This document shows positions 56,282-64,000 of a DNA stretch of 64,000 nt, one piece after another. The first letter of the stretch is position 1. Every line of letters starts with the position of its first letter. Both the position numbers and the translations under genes were made by a program. The notes under the pieces were generated by a model that worked only from the letters and a program-made list of their open reading frames with translations, searched no databases and was not told the origin of the DNA. Source of the stretch: Sulfitobacter sp. SK012 (GTDB lineage: Bacteria > Pseudomonadota > Alphaproteobacteria > Rhodobacterales > Rhodobacteraceae); contig NZ_CP025804.1 of NCBI RefSeq assembly GCF_003352085.1, positions 248,001 to 312,000 of the forward strand, in the 5' to 3' direction.

Positions 56282-57016
56282 ATGGTGGGCAAAGTTATTT
56301 GCGCCGGGTTGGGGCCGGGCGATCCTGAGCTGATGAGCGTCAAGTCTGACCGTGCCATTCGCGGTGCCAAACACCTTGCGTATTTTCGTAAGAAAGGTCG
56401 CGCGGGGCAAGCCCGTACGATCGTCAAAGACATGCTGCGCGACGATGTGATTGAATATCCAATGGAATATCCGGTCACGACCGAGCTGCACTTTGGCTCG
56501 GATGAATACCGTGCGTTGATGATCGATTTCTACGCGGAATGGGCGGTCAAACTAGAGGCGATGGCGCAAGATCACGAGGTTGTCGTCCTTTGTGAAGGCG
56601 ATCCGTTTTTTTACGGCTCGTTTATGCACCTACACACGAGGTTGCAGGGCCGCGCCGAAGTTGAAGTTCTGCCGGCAATCCCCGGAATGGTGGGGTGCTG
56701 GAACGCGCTCGACACGCCATTTACCTGGGGCGACGATGTGATGACGGTGCTGATGGGAACGCTGCCCGAAGCGGAACTGACCGAACATATGCGCCGCGCC
56801 GATGCGTTGGTGATCATGAAGACCGGGCGTAATTTGCCTGCCGTGCGCCGCGCGCTGTCAACTTCAGGAAGGCTCGACAGTGCGTGGCTGGTTGAAAAAG
56901 GCACGATGCCCGGGCAGCGCGTTGCCAAATTGGCGGATGTTGAAGACGCAGATTGCCCCTATTTCGCGATTGTGCTGGTCCACGGCCAAGGCCGCCGTCC
57001 GGAGGCCGCGGAATGA
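56282..57016 (+). CDS. cobI: Precorrin-2 C20-methyltransferase
   Basis: 244 residues of the tetrapyrrole SAM-methyltransferase family. GLGPGDPELMSVKSDRAI near residue 9 and VVLCEGDPFFYGSFMHLHTRL near 100 are diagnostic of CobI/CbiL. It lies two bases after cobH and overlaps cobJ. Confidence 0.94.
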   Translation: MVGKVICAGLGPGDPELMSVKSDRAIRGAKHLAYFRKKGRAGQARTIVKDMLRDDVIEYPMEYPVTTELHFGSDEYRALMIDFYAEWAVKLEAMAQDHEVVVLCEGDPFFYGSFMHLHTRLQGRAEVEVLPAIPGMVGCWNALDTPFTWGDDVMTVLMGTLPEAELTEHMRRADALVIMKTGRNLPAVRRALSTSGRLDSAWLVEKGTMPGQRVAKLADVEDADCPYFAIVLVHGQGRRPEAAE

Positions 57017-57747
57017 CGGGCAACATCGCCATCGTTGGTTTGGGGCCGGGTCGAGAGACATTGGTCACGCCAGAGGTGCGCGATATGTTGGCACAGGCGA
57101 CCGACGTGATTGGCTACATTCCCTACGTCGCCCGGGTCGCTCCGCGCGAAGGGCTAACTCTGCATGCCAGTGACAATCGGGTCGAGATTGACCGTGCGAC
57201 CCATGCTTTGCAGCTTGCGAAAGATGGCGCGCGGGTGGTGGTTGTTTCTTCTGGTGATCCGGGCGTCTTTGCAATGGCGTCAGCTGTGTTCGAAGCGATG
57301 CAGGCGCAACCGCAATTTGCAGGCGCTGAGATTACCGTGATGCCCGGCATCACCGCAATGTTGGCTGCAGCGGCGGCGGCAGGTGCGCCCTTAGGTCATG
57401 ATTTTTGCGCGATCAACCTGAGCGATAACCTAAAGCCTTGGGAAACCGTGGCCCGACGGTTGCGACTGGCCGCAGAGGCAGATTTTGCGATGGCATTTTA
57501 TAACCCCCGCTCAAAATCGCGCCCGCATCAGTTTGGCGAAGCGCTGGATATTTTGCGTGGAGCATGCGGCCCCGACCGATTGGTCATCTTTGCGCGCAAC
57601 GTCAGCCTGCCGGATCAGACCCTGAATACCGTAACATTGGGTGAAGCCACGGCTGAAATGGCAGATATGCGTACGGTCGTTTTGGTGGGAAATTCAGCGA
57701 CACGGAGGGTTGGAAAGTATGTCTACACCCCGCGTAGTGCGCCATGA
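57013..57747 (+). CDS. cobJ: Precorrin-3B C17-methyltransferase
   Basis: 244 residues. GLGPGRETLVTPEVRDMLAQATDVIGYIPYV near residue 9, VSSGDPGVFAMASAVFEAM near 78 and FYNPRSKSRPHQ near 160 mark CobJ, which methylates C17 with ring contraction. The ATG at 57013 overlaps the cobI stop. Its last 25 bases overlap the opposite-strand cobK. Confidence 0.94.
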   Translation: MTGNIAIVGLGPGRETLVTPEVRDMLAQATDVIGYIPYVARVAPREGLTLHASDNRVEIDRATHALQLAKDGARVVVVSSGDPGVFAMASAVFEAMQAQPQFAGAEITVMPGITAMLAAAAAAGAPLGHDFCAINLSDNLKPWETVARRLRLAAEADFAMAFYNPRSKSRPHQFGEALDILRGACGPDRLVIFARNVSLPDQTLNTVTLGEATAEMADMRTVVLVGNSATRRVGKYVYTPRSAP

Positions 57748-58469
57748 CCGAGCCAGCACAAAACAGTCTCTATATCGGGCGCAACCGTAGTACCGGGCAA
57801 CTGGGGACGCCTGATCATGATGACCGGCAAACCAAGAGACCGTGCGGCCTCGAGTTTGGCCACAGTTGCGGTGCCGCCGGCATTCTTGGCGACCGCATGG
57901 GTGATGTGATGCGTCTGCATCAAGATGGTATCGTCCTTGGCGGTAAAGGGCCCGCGCGCCTTCAAAACTGTGTGATGAGGCAAGGGCAGCGCGGCATCCG
58001 GCGTATCGATCAGACGCAACAGATAGTGATGCTGCGGTTTGGCTGCAAAGATGTCGATATGCTGGCGGCCAATAGCGAGAAACACATGCGCGGGTTGCTC
58101 GGGAAGAACATCCAAGACACCTTCAATAGAGTCGGTTTCGATCCAATTGTCGCCAGATTGGCGCACCCATGCCGGGCGCTCCAGGCGCATCAGCGGGATA
58201 GACATCGTCTGACAGGCCGTGTGTGCATTCATGCTCATCTGCGCGGCAAATGGGTGCGTGGCGTCGACCACATGCGTGATGCCTTCGGTGCGCAGATAGT
58301 CGCGCAAGCCGTCAGTCCCGCCAAAGCCGCCAACGCGGGTCGGCAAAGGTTGCAATATGGGAGCTTTGGTGCGCCCAGCGTAAGAAAAAACAGTATCTAC
58401 ACCGGCAGCTTTCAGCCGCTCAGCAAGCTGGCTCGCCTCGGTGGTGCCACCCAAGAGAAGGACGCGCAT
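57723..58469 (-). CDS. cobK: Precorrin-6A reductase, on the strand opposite the operon
   Basis: 248 residues. LLLGGTTEASQLAERL at the start and VVDATHPFAAQMSMNAHTAC near residue 80 identify CobK, which reduces precorrin-6A with NADPH. It is transcribed against the rest of the cob operon: the 3' end overlaps cobJ by 25 bases and the start codon shares a CATG with the cobL start. AAGGA eight bases upstream (inside cobL) supports 58469. Its promoter must lie inside cobL. Confidence 0.93.
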   Translation of the reverse strand: MRVLLLGGTTEASQLAERLKAAGVDTVFSYAGRTKAPILQPLPTRVGGFGGTDGLRDYLRTEGITHVVDATHPFAAQMSMNAHTACQTMSIPLMRLERPAWVRQSGDNWIETDSIEGVLDVLPEQPAHVFLAIGRQHIDIFAAKPQHHYLLRLIDTPDAALPLPHHTVLKARGPFTAKDDTILMQTHHITHAVAKNAGGTATVAKLEAARSLGLPVIMIRRPQLPGTTVAPDIETVLCWLGHGALRGV

Positions 58470-59652
58470 GATGGGTGATCCTTGGCTAAGTATCATTGGC
58501 TTGAACGAGGATAGCCTTGCTGGCCTGCCCGCCGCAAGCCATCAGGCGCTACAGAACGCTGATGTTGTATTTGGCGCACCGCGTCATCTGGAATTGGCGG
58601 GGATCACAGATCGTGCGCGCCCTTGGCCGATTCCGTTCTCTGTGGATCCGGTCCTGGCGTGTCGTGGGCAACGTGTTGCGGTTTTGGCATCGGGCGATCC
58701 GTTCTGGTTTGGCGCGGGCGGCAGTCTGGTCAAACATGTTAAGCCCGATGAATGGCGCAGCTATCCATCGCCCTCCACCTTTACGCTCGCGGCGTCTTCG
58801 CTTGGATGGCGGATGGAGGAGATTACCTGCCACGGCTTGCATGCTGTTCCGTTGGCCCGGTTGCGCCCTATGCTTGCACCGGGCGCGCGTATGATCTGCC
58901 TTCTACGGGATGGAGAAGCGCCCGCAGTGTTGGCGGAGTGGCTAGTCAAACATGACTGCGGCGCCGCAAAAATGCAGGTAATGGAACGTCTAGGTGGGCC
59001 AACCGAGCGGATACGAGCAACAACAGCTGACAGGTTTGACTTGACGGATGTTGTTGCCCCTGTGGCGGTAGCACTGCACCTCCCTTCAGGTGTTGGATTG
59101 TCGCGTGCGTCAGGGTTGCCGGATGACGTATTTGCTCATGACGGTCAGATTACAAAGCGTCCCGTTCGGGCATTGACGCTCTCGGCGTTGGCCCCCCGTC
59201 CGGGTGAATATCTTTGGGATATTGGGGCAGGATCAGGCTCTATTTCTGTTGAATGGTGCCTTGCTGGTGGTCGTGCCACGTCGTTTGAACGTCATGCAAG
59301 CCGCGTCCCAAACATTGCTCAGAACGCTGAGGACCTTGGCATTGGACACCGGATGGACGTGGTCGATGGCGATGCTGCAAAACTCCTGGCAGGCCGACCA
59401 CTTCCCGACGCTGTTTTCATCGGTGGTGGCGCAAATGAGCCATTGTTAGAGACGCTTTTTGATCTGTTGAAGCCCGGCACCCGGTTGGTGGTCAACGCTG
59501 TCACTCTCGAAACAGAAAGCTTGCTTGCGAGACAACACGCGAAACGGGGTGGCAGCCTGTTGCGGATAGAACTCGCCACCGCAGCTCCTTTGGGTCGGAT
59601 GCATGGCTGGTCGCCCGCACGGCCTGTTGTGCAATGGAGTGTCACGCTGTGA
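58468..59652 (+). CDS. cobL: Precorrin-6Y C5,15-methyltransferase (decarboxylating)
   Basis: 394 residues, the two-domain CbiE-CbiT form. The N-terminal half has LSIIGLNEDSLAGLPAASHQAL and VLASGDPFWFGAGGSLV; the C-terminal CbiT half starts about residue 225 with TLSALAPRPGEYLWDIGAGSGSISVEWCL. It methylates C5 and C15 and decarboxylates the C12 side chain. AAGG six bases before ATG at 58468; ATG 58471 is an alternative. Confidence 0.93.
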   Translation: MMGDPWLSIIGLNEDSLAGLPAASHQALQNADVVFGAPRHLELAGITDRARPWPIPFSVDPVLACRGQRVAVLASGDPFWFGAGGSLVKHVKPDEWRSYPSPSTFTLAASSLGWRMEEITCHGLHAVPLARLRPMLAPGARMICLLRDGEAPAVLAEWLVKHDCGAAKMQVMERLGGPTERIRATTADRFDLTDVVAPVAVALHLPSGVGLSRASGLPDDVFAHDGQITKRPVRALTLSALAPRPGEYLWDIGAGSGSISVEWCLAGGRATSFERHASRVPNIAQNAEDLGIGHRMDVVDGDAAKLLAGRPLPDAVFIGGGANEPLLETLFDLLKPGTRLVVNAVTLETESLLARQHAKRGGSLLRIELATAAPLGRMHGWSPARPVVQWSVTL

Positions 59653-60032
59653 GGGTTGCTGGCATCGGATTTCGTGGTGCGGCGGAACTTGGGTCGCTTC
59701 AGGATGCGCTCGAAGCGGCCATTGCAGCGGCGGGCGGTGCCCCAGTCGAGGCGTTGGTGACAGAAGCTGCCAAGGCGCGCAGCTATGTGTTTCGGGAACT
59801 GGCCTATGAACTGGGGATTCCCGGCCTTGGTGTCTCGACGCAAGAGTTGGCAGGTATGATTACGCCGTCCCAGTCCGAGCGCATCCTTGATAAATTTGGC
59901 ACTGGATCATTGTGTGAAGCCGCGGCATTGGCCGCAGCGGGACCACAAGCCCGGCTGGTTGCGGCGCGCGTCGTCTCGGGCGATGGTATGGCAACGGCAG
60001 CGATTGCCGACATCAAAGGAAACACGACGTGA
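59649..60032 (+). CDS. cobE: Cobalamin biosynthesis protein CobE
   Basis: 127 residues from a GTG start that overlaps the cobL stop. [22 protein letters not shown] and [38 protein letters not shown] match CobE, the stand-alone equivalent of the CbiG C-terminal domain. Its role in the aerobic route is not firmly settled. It overlaps cobM (GTGA). Confidence 0.9.
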   Translation: MRVAGIGFRGAAELGSLQDALEAAIAAAGGAPVEALVTEAAKARSYVFRELAYELGIPGLGVSTQELAGMITPSQSERILDKFGTGSLCEAAALAAAGPQARLVAARVVSGDGMATAAIADIKGNTT

Positions 60033-60811
60033 CGGTACATTTCATTGGCGCCGGACCTGGCGCGCCGGATCTTATCACTTTGCGTGGGCGCGATTTGATC
60101 GCGGCTTGTCCCGTGTGTCTCTATGCAGGGTCCCTCGTGCCCGAGGCGCTTTTGGAATATTGTCCTGAGGGCGCTCACATCATCAATACCGCACGCTTGT
60201 CGCTGGACGAGATCATGGCGGAAATTGAGGCGGCTCACGAAAAAGGGCAGGATGTCGCAAGGCTGCATTCAGGCGACCTGTCAGTGTGGTCCGCGATGGG
60301 TGAACAGTTGCGCCGCCTGCGTGCAGCTGGGATCGAATATGATGTGACGCCCGGCGTGCCCAGTTTTGCTGCTGCTGCTGCGACACTCGCGGCGGAGCTG
60401 ACGTTACCGGGCGTGGCGCAATCGGTGATTCTGACCCGCACCTCGGGCCGGGCCACTGCGATGCCAGAGGGCGAAACACTGGAGAACTTTGCCCGAACAG
60501 GTGCGACGTTGGCGATCCATTTGTCGGTGCATGTGCTGGACAAGGTCGTCGCTGAATTGACACCGCATTACGGTCCCGATTGCCCAGTCGCTGTGGTCTG
60601 GCGTGCAAGTTGGCCTGATGAACGCGTCGTCCGTGCCACGCTATCCACCCTTCAAACTGCCATCGGCGATGAAATGGCCCGTACAGCCCTGATCCTCGTA
60701 GGCCATGCCATTGGAGCAGAAGAGTTCGGCGAAAGCAGACTCTATGCGGGTGACTATGATCGCCGCTTTCGCCCTGTTGGCACTGACCCTCGCTTCCCGG
60801 AGACAACATGA
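60029..60811 (+). CDS. cobM: Precorrin-4 C11-methyltransferase
   Basis: 260 residues. [37 protein letters not shown] and [19 protein letters not shown] are typical of CobM/CbiF. It starts with GTG in overlap with cobE and ends in overlap with cobB. Confidence 0.94.
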   Translation: MTVHFIGAGPGAPDLITLRGRDLIAACPVCLYAGSLVPEALLEYCPEGAHIINTARLSLDEIMAEIEAAHEKGQDVARLHSGDLSVWSAMGEQLRRLRAAGIEYDVTPGVPSFAAAAATLAAELTLPGVAQSVILTRTSGRATAMPEGETLENFARTGATLAIHLSVHVLDKVVAELTPHYGPDCPVAVVWRASWPDERVVRATLSTLQTAIGDEMARTALILVGHAIGAEEFGESRLYAGDYDRRFRPVGTDPRFPETT

Positions 60812-62133
60812 TACCACCCGGCCTTATGATATCTGCACCAGCGTCTGGAACTGGCAAAACGACCCTAATGCTGGGTCTTTTGGCGGCGCTGCGCGCACAG
60901 GGTGTGACCGTTCAACCGTTTAAAAGCGGCCCTGATTACATTGATCCGGCGTTTCACACGGCAGCGTCGGGGCGTGCCTCTTTCAATCTTGATAGCTGGT
61001 CGATGAACCGCGCTCGCATCGATGGGTTGATCGGAAATGCGGAAGGCGCAGAGCTGATCTTGGGCGAAGGGTCCATGGGACTGTTCGACGGCGTCGCGAT
61101 CCCCGGAGCATGCGGCAATGGGGCGAGCGCCGATATCGCCGCAATGATGGGCTGGCCTGTGGTGCTTGTCTTGGACGTCTCGGGGGCTGCGCAATCTGTT
61201 GCGGCTACGGCGCTGGGTTTCAAGACCATGCGCCCTGATGTGACCTTGGCTGGCGTTGTATTGAACCGCGTTGCATCCCCGCGTCATGAAACATTGGTGC
61301 GCGTTGGTATGGAGCAGGTTGGCGTGAAGGTTCTCGGGGCTTTGCCGCGCCGCAAAGAAGTCGAGATGCCGGAGCGGCACTTGGGTTTGGTCCAAGCAGG
61401 TGAACAAGAAAACATGCCGCAGATTTTGGCGGAGGCGGCGGCGTTTGTCGCAGCGCATGTGGACATTGATGCGCTTCGTGCGGCAGCTATGGGCGGCGTT
61501 GAAAGCCATGTTGCCCCTGCCATCATAACACCTCCTGGTCAGCGGATCGCGCTTGCGCAGGATCGTGCTTTTGCATTTGTTTATCCGCATTTGCTTGCGG
61601 GCTGGCGTGCGGCGGGTGCCGAAGTACTGCCGTTCTCGCCGCTCGCGGATGAGAAACCGGATGACAGTGCCGATGTTTGCTGGCTGGCCGGGGGTTATCC
61701 CGAGCTGCATGCGGGAACGCTGGCTGCTGCTACGGTGTTTCGGAAAGGCTTGCGAGATTTCGCCCAAACCCGCCCTGTTCATGGCGAATGCGGAGGGTAC
61801 ATGGCGATGGGCGCGGGGATTGTTGACGCGGATGGCGTTCGGCATGAAATGGCCGGATTACTTCGATTAGAGACTTCTTTTGCTAAACGAAAGATGCATT
61901 TGGGGTACCGCAAGGCGGACTTGAACGTCGGCATCCCGGGATATGACGCCAAGGCGCGGTTGCGAGGCCACGAATTCCATTACGCGTCGATATTAGAAGA
62001 GCCCGACGCGCCATTGGCCCATATCACCGACAGCAATGATGTGACCGTGGCAGAGACTGGATCTTTGCGCCGGTTTGAGGGCGGTGGGCAGGCCAGCGGT
62101 ACGTTTTTCCACCTGATTGCCGAAGCCCCATGA
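60808..62133 (+). CDS. cobB: Hydrogenobyrinate a,c-diamide synthase
   Basis: 441 residues with a P-loop dethiobiotin-synthetase-like domain ([41 protein letters not shown]) and a C-terminal class I glutamine amidotransferase-like domain ([14 protein letters not shown] near 290, [11 protein letters not shown] with the nucleophile Cys near 326). It amidates the a and c side chains with glutamine and ATP. Start and stop overlap cobM and cobA by four bases each. Confidence 0.94.
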   Translation: MIPPGLMISAPASGTGKTTLMLGLLAALRAQGVTVQPFKSGPDYIDPAFHTAASGRASFNLDSWSMNRARIDGLIGNAEGAELILGEGSMGLFDGVAIPGACGNGASADIAAMMGWPVVLVLDVSGAAQSVAATALGFKTMRPDVTLAGVVLNRVASPRHETLVRVGMEQVGVKVLGALPRRKEVEMPERHLGLVQAGEQENMPQILAEAAAFVAAHVDIDALRAAAMGGVESHVAPAIITPPGQRIALAQDRAFAFVYPHLLAGWRAAGAEVLPFSPLADEKPDDSADVCWLAGGYPELHAGTLAAATVFRKGLRDFAQTRPVHGECGGYMAMGAGIVDADGVRHEMAGLLRLETSFAKRKMHLGYRKADLNVGIPGYDAKARLRGHEFHYASILEEPDAPLAHITDSNDVTVAETGSLRRFEGGGQASGTFFHLIAEAP

Positions 62134-62855
62134 GTGGTTTCGTCTCCTTTGTTTCTTCTGGTCCTGGCGATCCTGAGTTGTTGACGGTTAAGGCTGTTAA
62201 TCGGTTGGAGACAGCCGATGTTGTGCTGTTTGACGACCTGTCTTCTGGCCCGATATTGAGCCACGCCCGCACAGATGCGGATCTAATCGGTGTGGGCAAG
62301 AGGGCAGGTCGGGCGTCGCCCAAGCAAGACCACGTTAGCCGGGTTCTGGTGGAATATGCGCAAGCTGATCTGCGGGTTGTGCGGCTAAAGTCCGGCGACT
62401 GCGGTATGTTTGGTCGGTTGGAGGAAGAGATCATTGCCCTACGCGCGGCTGGCATCCCATTTGAAATTATTCCCGGCGTTACCAGTGCATCAGCGGCTGC
62501 CGCAACGGCCGGTATTCCCCTCACGCGGCGGCTTACTGCGCGGCGGGTGCAGTTCATTACAGGCGCGGATGTCACAGGCGATTTGCCCGAAGACGTGAAC
62601 ATGGCCGCCCTTGCGGATCCGATGGCGACGACAGTCGTTTACATGGGCAAGCGCACGTTTGCTGGGCTTGCCGCCCGTCTGATAGAGCATGGTTTGCCCG
62701 GCGATACCCCCGCGATGTTGGCTGAGGCGGTGTCGACGCCTGCTGAACGGGTTGAACGCTATACGATAGAGACACTTGCCCAGCATCTTGGAGCGGCAAC
62801 CAGCAGCACACCGGCGCTGATTTTCTACGGTCCATTGGCTGAGTTTGAATCGTGA
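62130..62855 (+). CDS. cobA: Uroporphyrinogen-III C-methyltransferase
   Basis: 241 residues, the single-domain SUMT form. VSSGPGDPELLTVKAVNRLETADVVLFDDL and VRLKSGDCGMFGRLEEEI are diagnostic, with GVTSASAAAATAGIPLTRR after them. It adds methyl groups at C2 and C7 to make precorrin-2, the entry point to cobalamin (and sirohaem). It overlaps cobB and the second DUF1636 gene. Confidence 0.94.
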   Translation: MSGFVSFVSSGPGDPELLTVKAVNRLETADVVLFDDLSSGPILSHARTDADLIGVGKRAGRASPKQDHVSRVLVEYAQADLRVVRLKSGDCGMFGRLEEEIIALRAAGIPFEIIPGVTSASAAAATAGIPLTRRLTARRVQFITGADVTGDLPEDVNMAALADPMATTVVYMGKRTFAGLAARLIEHGLPGDTPAMLAEAVSTPAERVERYTIETLAQHLGAATSSTPALIFYGPLAEFES

Positions 62856-63157
62856 AGATGTTTGTGTGCACAAGCTGCACTTTGGGGCAGGCGGGCTTTC
62901 TTGAACGGGTTCGCGTCGCGCTTCCTGATGTTGACGTTGCTGGCATCGATTGCATGTCCGGTTGCGCCGATGACCAAACCGTCGCCTTTCGTGCGCCGGG
63001 CAAAGTTGCGTATCTTTTCGGCGACATTACGGATGCTGATTTGCCAGCGTTAGAGACGTTTTCAAGGCATTATGTTGCATCCACTGATGGCACATTTGAA
63101 GACGCACGGTTGCTGGGCGATTTGCGTATGAAGGCGCTGGCGAGGATACCGGGATGA
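62852..63157 (+). CDS. DUF1636 cysteine protein, copy 2
   Basis: 101 residues with Cys6-x2-Cys9 (FVCTSCTLG) and Cys34-x3-Cys38 (IDCMSGCADDQTVAF), the same spacing as the copy before cobW, and a matching end (MKALARIPG). A GTG at 62852 overlaps the cobA stop; an ATG two codons later is also possible. Inside a run of overlapping cob genes, between cobA and cobF, it should be co-produced with them. Function unknown; an Fe-S redox partner is a fair guess. Confidence 0.78.
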   Translation: MKMFVCTSCTLGQAGFLERVRVALPDVDVAGIDCMSGCADDQTVAFRAPGKVAYLFGDITDADLPALETFSRHYVASTDGTFEDARLLGDLRMKALARIPG

Positions 63158-63894
63158 AGCTGACGTTGATTGGCATTGGCACTGGCAACCCAGAGCATCT
63201 GACGTTGCAAGCCGTCCGTGCTATGAATGCACAAGACCTGATCCTAATCCCGCACAAAGGGGCCACCAAAGACGATCTGGCGCAACTGAGGCGCGACATT
63301 TGTGGGCAGGTTATAACCAATCGATCCACACAGTTGGTTGAGATCACCCTGCCGGTGCGCAACGAGAGCACGGCCGATTACCGCAAGCGCGTTGACGATT
63401 GGCATGATGCCATTGCGCAGGTCTGGCAGGCGGCAATTGCTCAGCATCCCGGTGCAGAAAATGTTGCCCTGTTGGTTTGGGGTGATCCGTCTCTGTACGA
63501 CAGCACCTTGCGGATTGCTGCGCGATTGCACCCTGCGCTGAAGATCGAGGTAATCCCAGGTATTACGTCGCTCCAGGGGCTGACGGCGGCGCATGCTACC
63601 GTACTTAATGAAATAGGTGCGCCGTTTATCGTAACAACGGGACGGCGGCTGCGGGATGAAGGCTGGCCGTTGGGCGTGGACACTGTCGCAGTGATGTTGG
63701 ACGGAACTTGCGCATTTCAGACGTTGCCCCCTGACGGGATTGATATCTGGTGGGGTGCCTATGTCGGCATGAAAGAGCAGATTATTGAGAGTGGGCCTCT
63801 GGCTGATGTTTGTGAAAAGATCATCGCGCGGCGGGCAGACGCACGCGCAGCTCACGGGTGGATCATGGATATTTACCTTTTGCGCAAATCCTAA
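63154..63894 (+). CDS. cobF: Precorrin-6A synthase (deacetylating)
   Basis: 246 residues. LIGIGTGNPEHLTLQAVRAMNAQDLILIPHKG at the start and LLVWGDPSLYDSTLRIAARL near residue 105 identify CobF, the C1-methyltransferase that also removes acetate; it is found only in the aerobic route. It overlaps DUF1636 at the start (ATGA) and the convergent arfB gene by four bases at the end. Last gene of the riboswitch-led operon. Confidence 0.93.
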   Translation: MKLTLIGIGTGNPEHLTLQAVRAMNAQDLILIPHKGATKDDLAQLRRDICGQVITNRSTQLVEITLPVRNESTADYRKRVDDWHDAIAQVWQAAIAQHPGAENVALLVWGDPSLYDSTLRIAARLHPALKIEVIPGITSLQGLTAAHATVLNEIGAPFIVTTGRRLRDEGWPLGVDTVAVMLDGTCAFQTLPPDGIDIWWGAYVGMKEQIIESGPLADVCEKIIARRADARAAHGWIMDIYLLRKS

Positions 63895-64000
63895 TCCGGA
63901 TCAACTTTGCCGCGCAGTGTCTTGACCTCTCCGCGCACTTTCTTGGCTTTCAGACGCCTCTTTTTTGACCCTAACGTGGGGCGCGTTGCGATGCGTCGTT
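63891..64000 (-). CDS. arfB: C-terminal end of ribosome rescue factor ArfB (partial)
   Basis: The last 36 codons are present; the gene runs off the right edge. The translated tail is very basic (RRIATRPTLGSKKRRLKAKK, then VRGEVKTLRGKVDPD), like the mRNA-channel-binding tail of ArfB (YaeJ), a release-factor-like hydrolase that frees stalled ribosomes. The GGQ motif lies outside the window, so the call rests on the tail only. Confidence 0.7.
   Translation of the reverse strand, partial: RRIATRPTLGSKKRRLKAKKVRGEVKTLRGKVDPD

Noticed and set aside
60865..61845. 326-codon open frame antisense to cobB
   Set aside because: cobB is certain from its P-loop and amidotransferase motifs; the antisense frame has shadow-like composition.

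Overview
The window looks like chromosome from a marine alphaproteobacterium of the Rhodobacterales (Roseobacter-type). This is inferred from gene content and arrangement, not from a marker gene: an aerobic cobalamin cluster (cobG, cobN, cobE, cobF) under a B12 riboswitch, a split cbtBA cobalt importer, soluble cytochrome c2 beside a type I isopentenyl-diphosphate isomerase, several TRAP transporters, and a flagellar flgE-flgK-flgL-flgI block. I found no rRNA or recognisable tRNA gene, no intact insertion sequence and no CRISPR array. Gene density is high, with many 4-base stop/start overlaps.

Layout. 0.1-1.8 kb: MFS efflux pump with a MarR regulator. 2.0-5.2 kb: selenium module, an NADH-dehydrogenase-like/SelD fusion convergent with mnmH. 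5.5-9.5 kb: a DUF2793 phage-tail-like protein, a sulfotransferase, idi, cytochrome c2 and an NTF2-like protein. 10.1-14.5 kb: glycine cleavage operon gcvT-gcvH-gcvP. 14.7-16.4 kb: a sulfotransferase-like protein translationally coupled to a class IV aminotransferase.

16.6-34.4 kb is a catabolic island with two regulatory units. The LysR unit holds an aldehyde dehydrogenase, LysR, an aspartate-dehydrogenase-like protein, a DHDPS/hydratase-aldolase-family lyase, 3-hydroxyanthranilate 3,4-dioxygenase and a TRAP transporter. Two T-N11-A dyads mark its two promoters. The GntR unit holds an intradiol dioxygenase, a second TRAP transporter, an OsmC protein, a RutE-like nitroreductase and a FAH-family hydrolase on the minus strand, with a YCII protein, GntR, malonyl-CoA decarboxylase and malonyl-CoA synthetase on the plus strand. 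A shared palindrome (AATATCGATATT) lies before both the YCII/FAH divergent start and the malonate genes. Together they suggest uptake and ring cleavage of (amino)hydroxyaromatic acids, with part of the carbon leaving as malonate or malonic semialdehyde. The exact substrates are unknown.

34.5-41.6 kb: a PagL-like outer-membrane protein, then flgI, flgL, flgK, flgE and motB on the minus strand. 41.8-48.1 kb: MFS and EamA transporters, the tRNA hydroxylase trhO, NAD-salvage genes pncA and pncB, a DUF1330 protein and a membrane-anchored NYN nuclease. 48.2-63.9 kb: a cobalamin riboswitch followed by cbtB-cbtA-(His-rich protein)-DUF1636-cobW-cobN-cobG-H-I-J-L-E-M-B-A-DUF1636-cobF, almost all overlapping, with cobK on the opposite strand inside the operon. 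The window ends in the 3' end of arfB.

The most interesting parts are the dual ring-cleavage island with its two readable regulons, the sulfotransferase/aminotransferase pair that looks like the split form of a plant fusion protein, and the two DUF1636 cysteine proteins embedded in the cobalamin operon.
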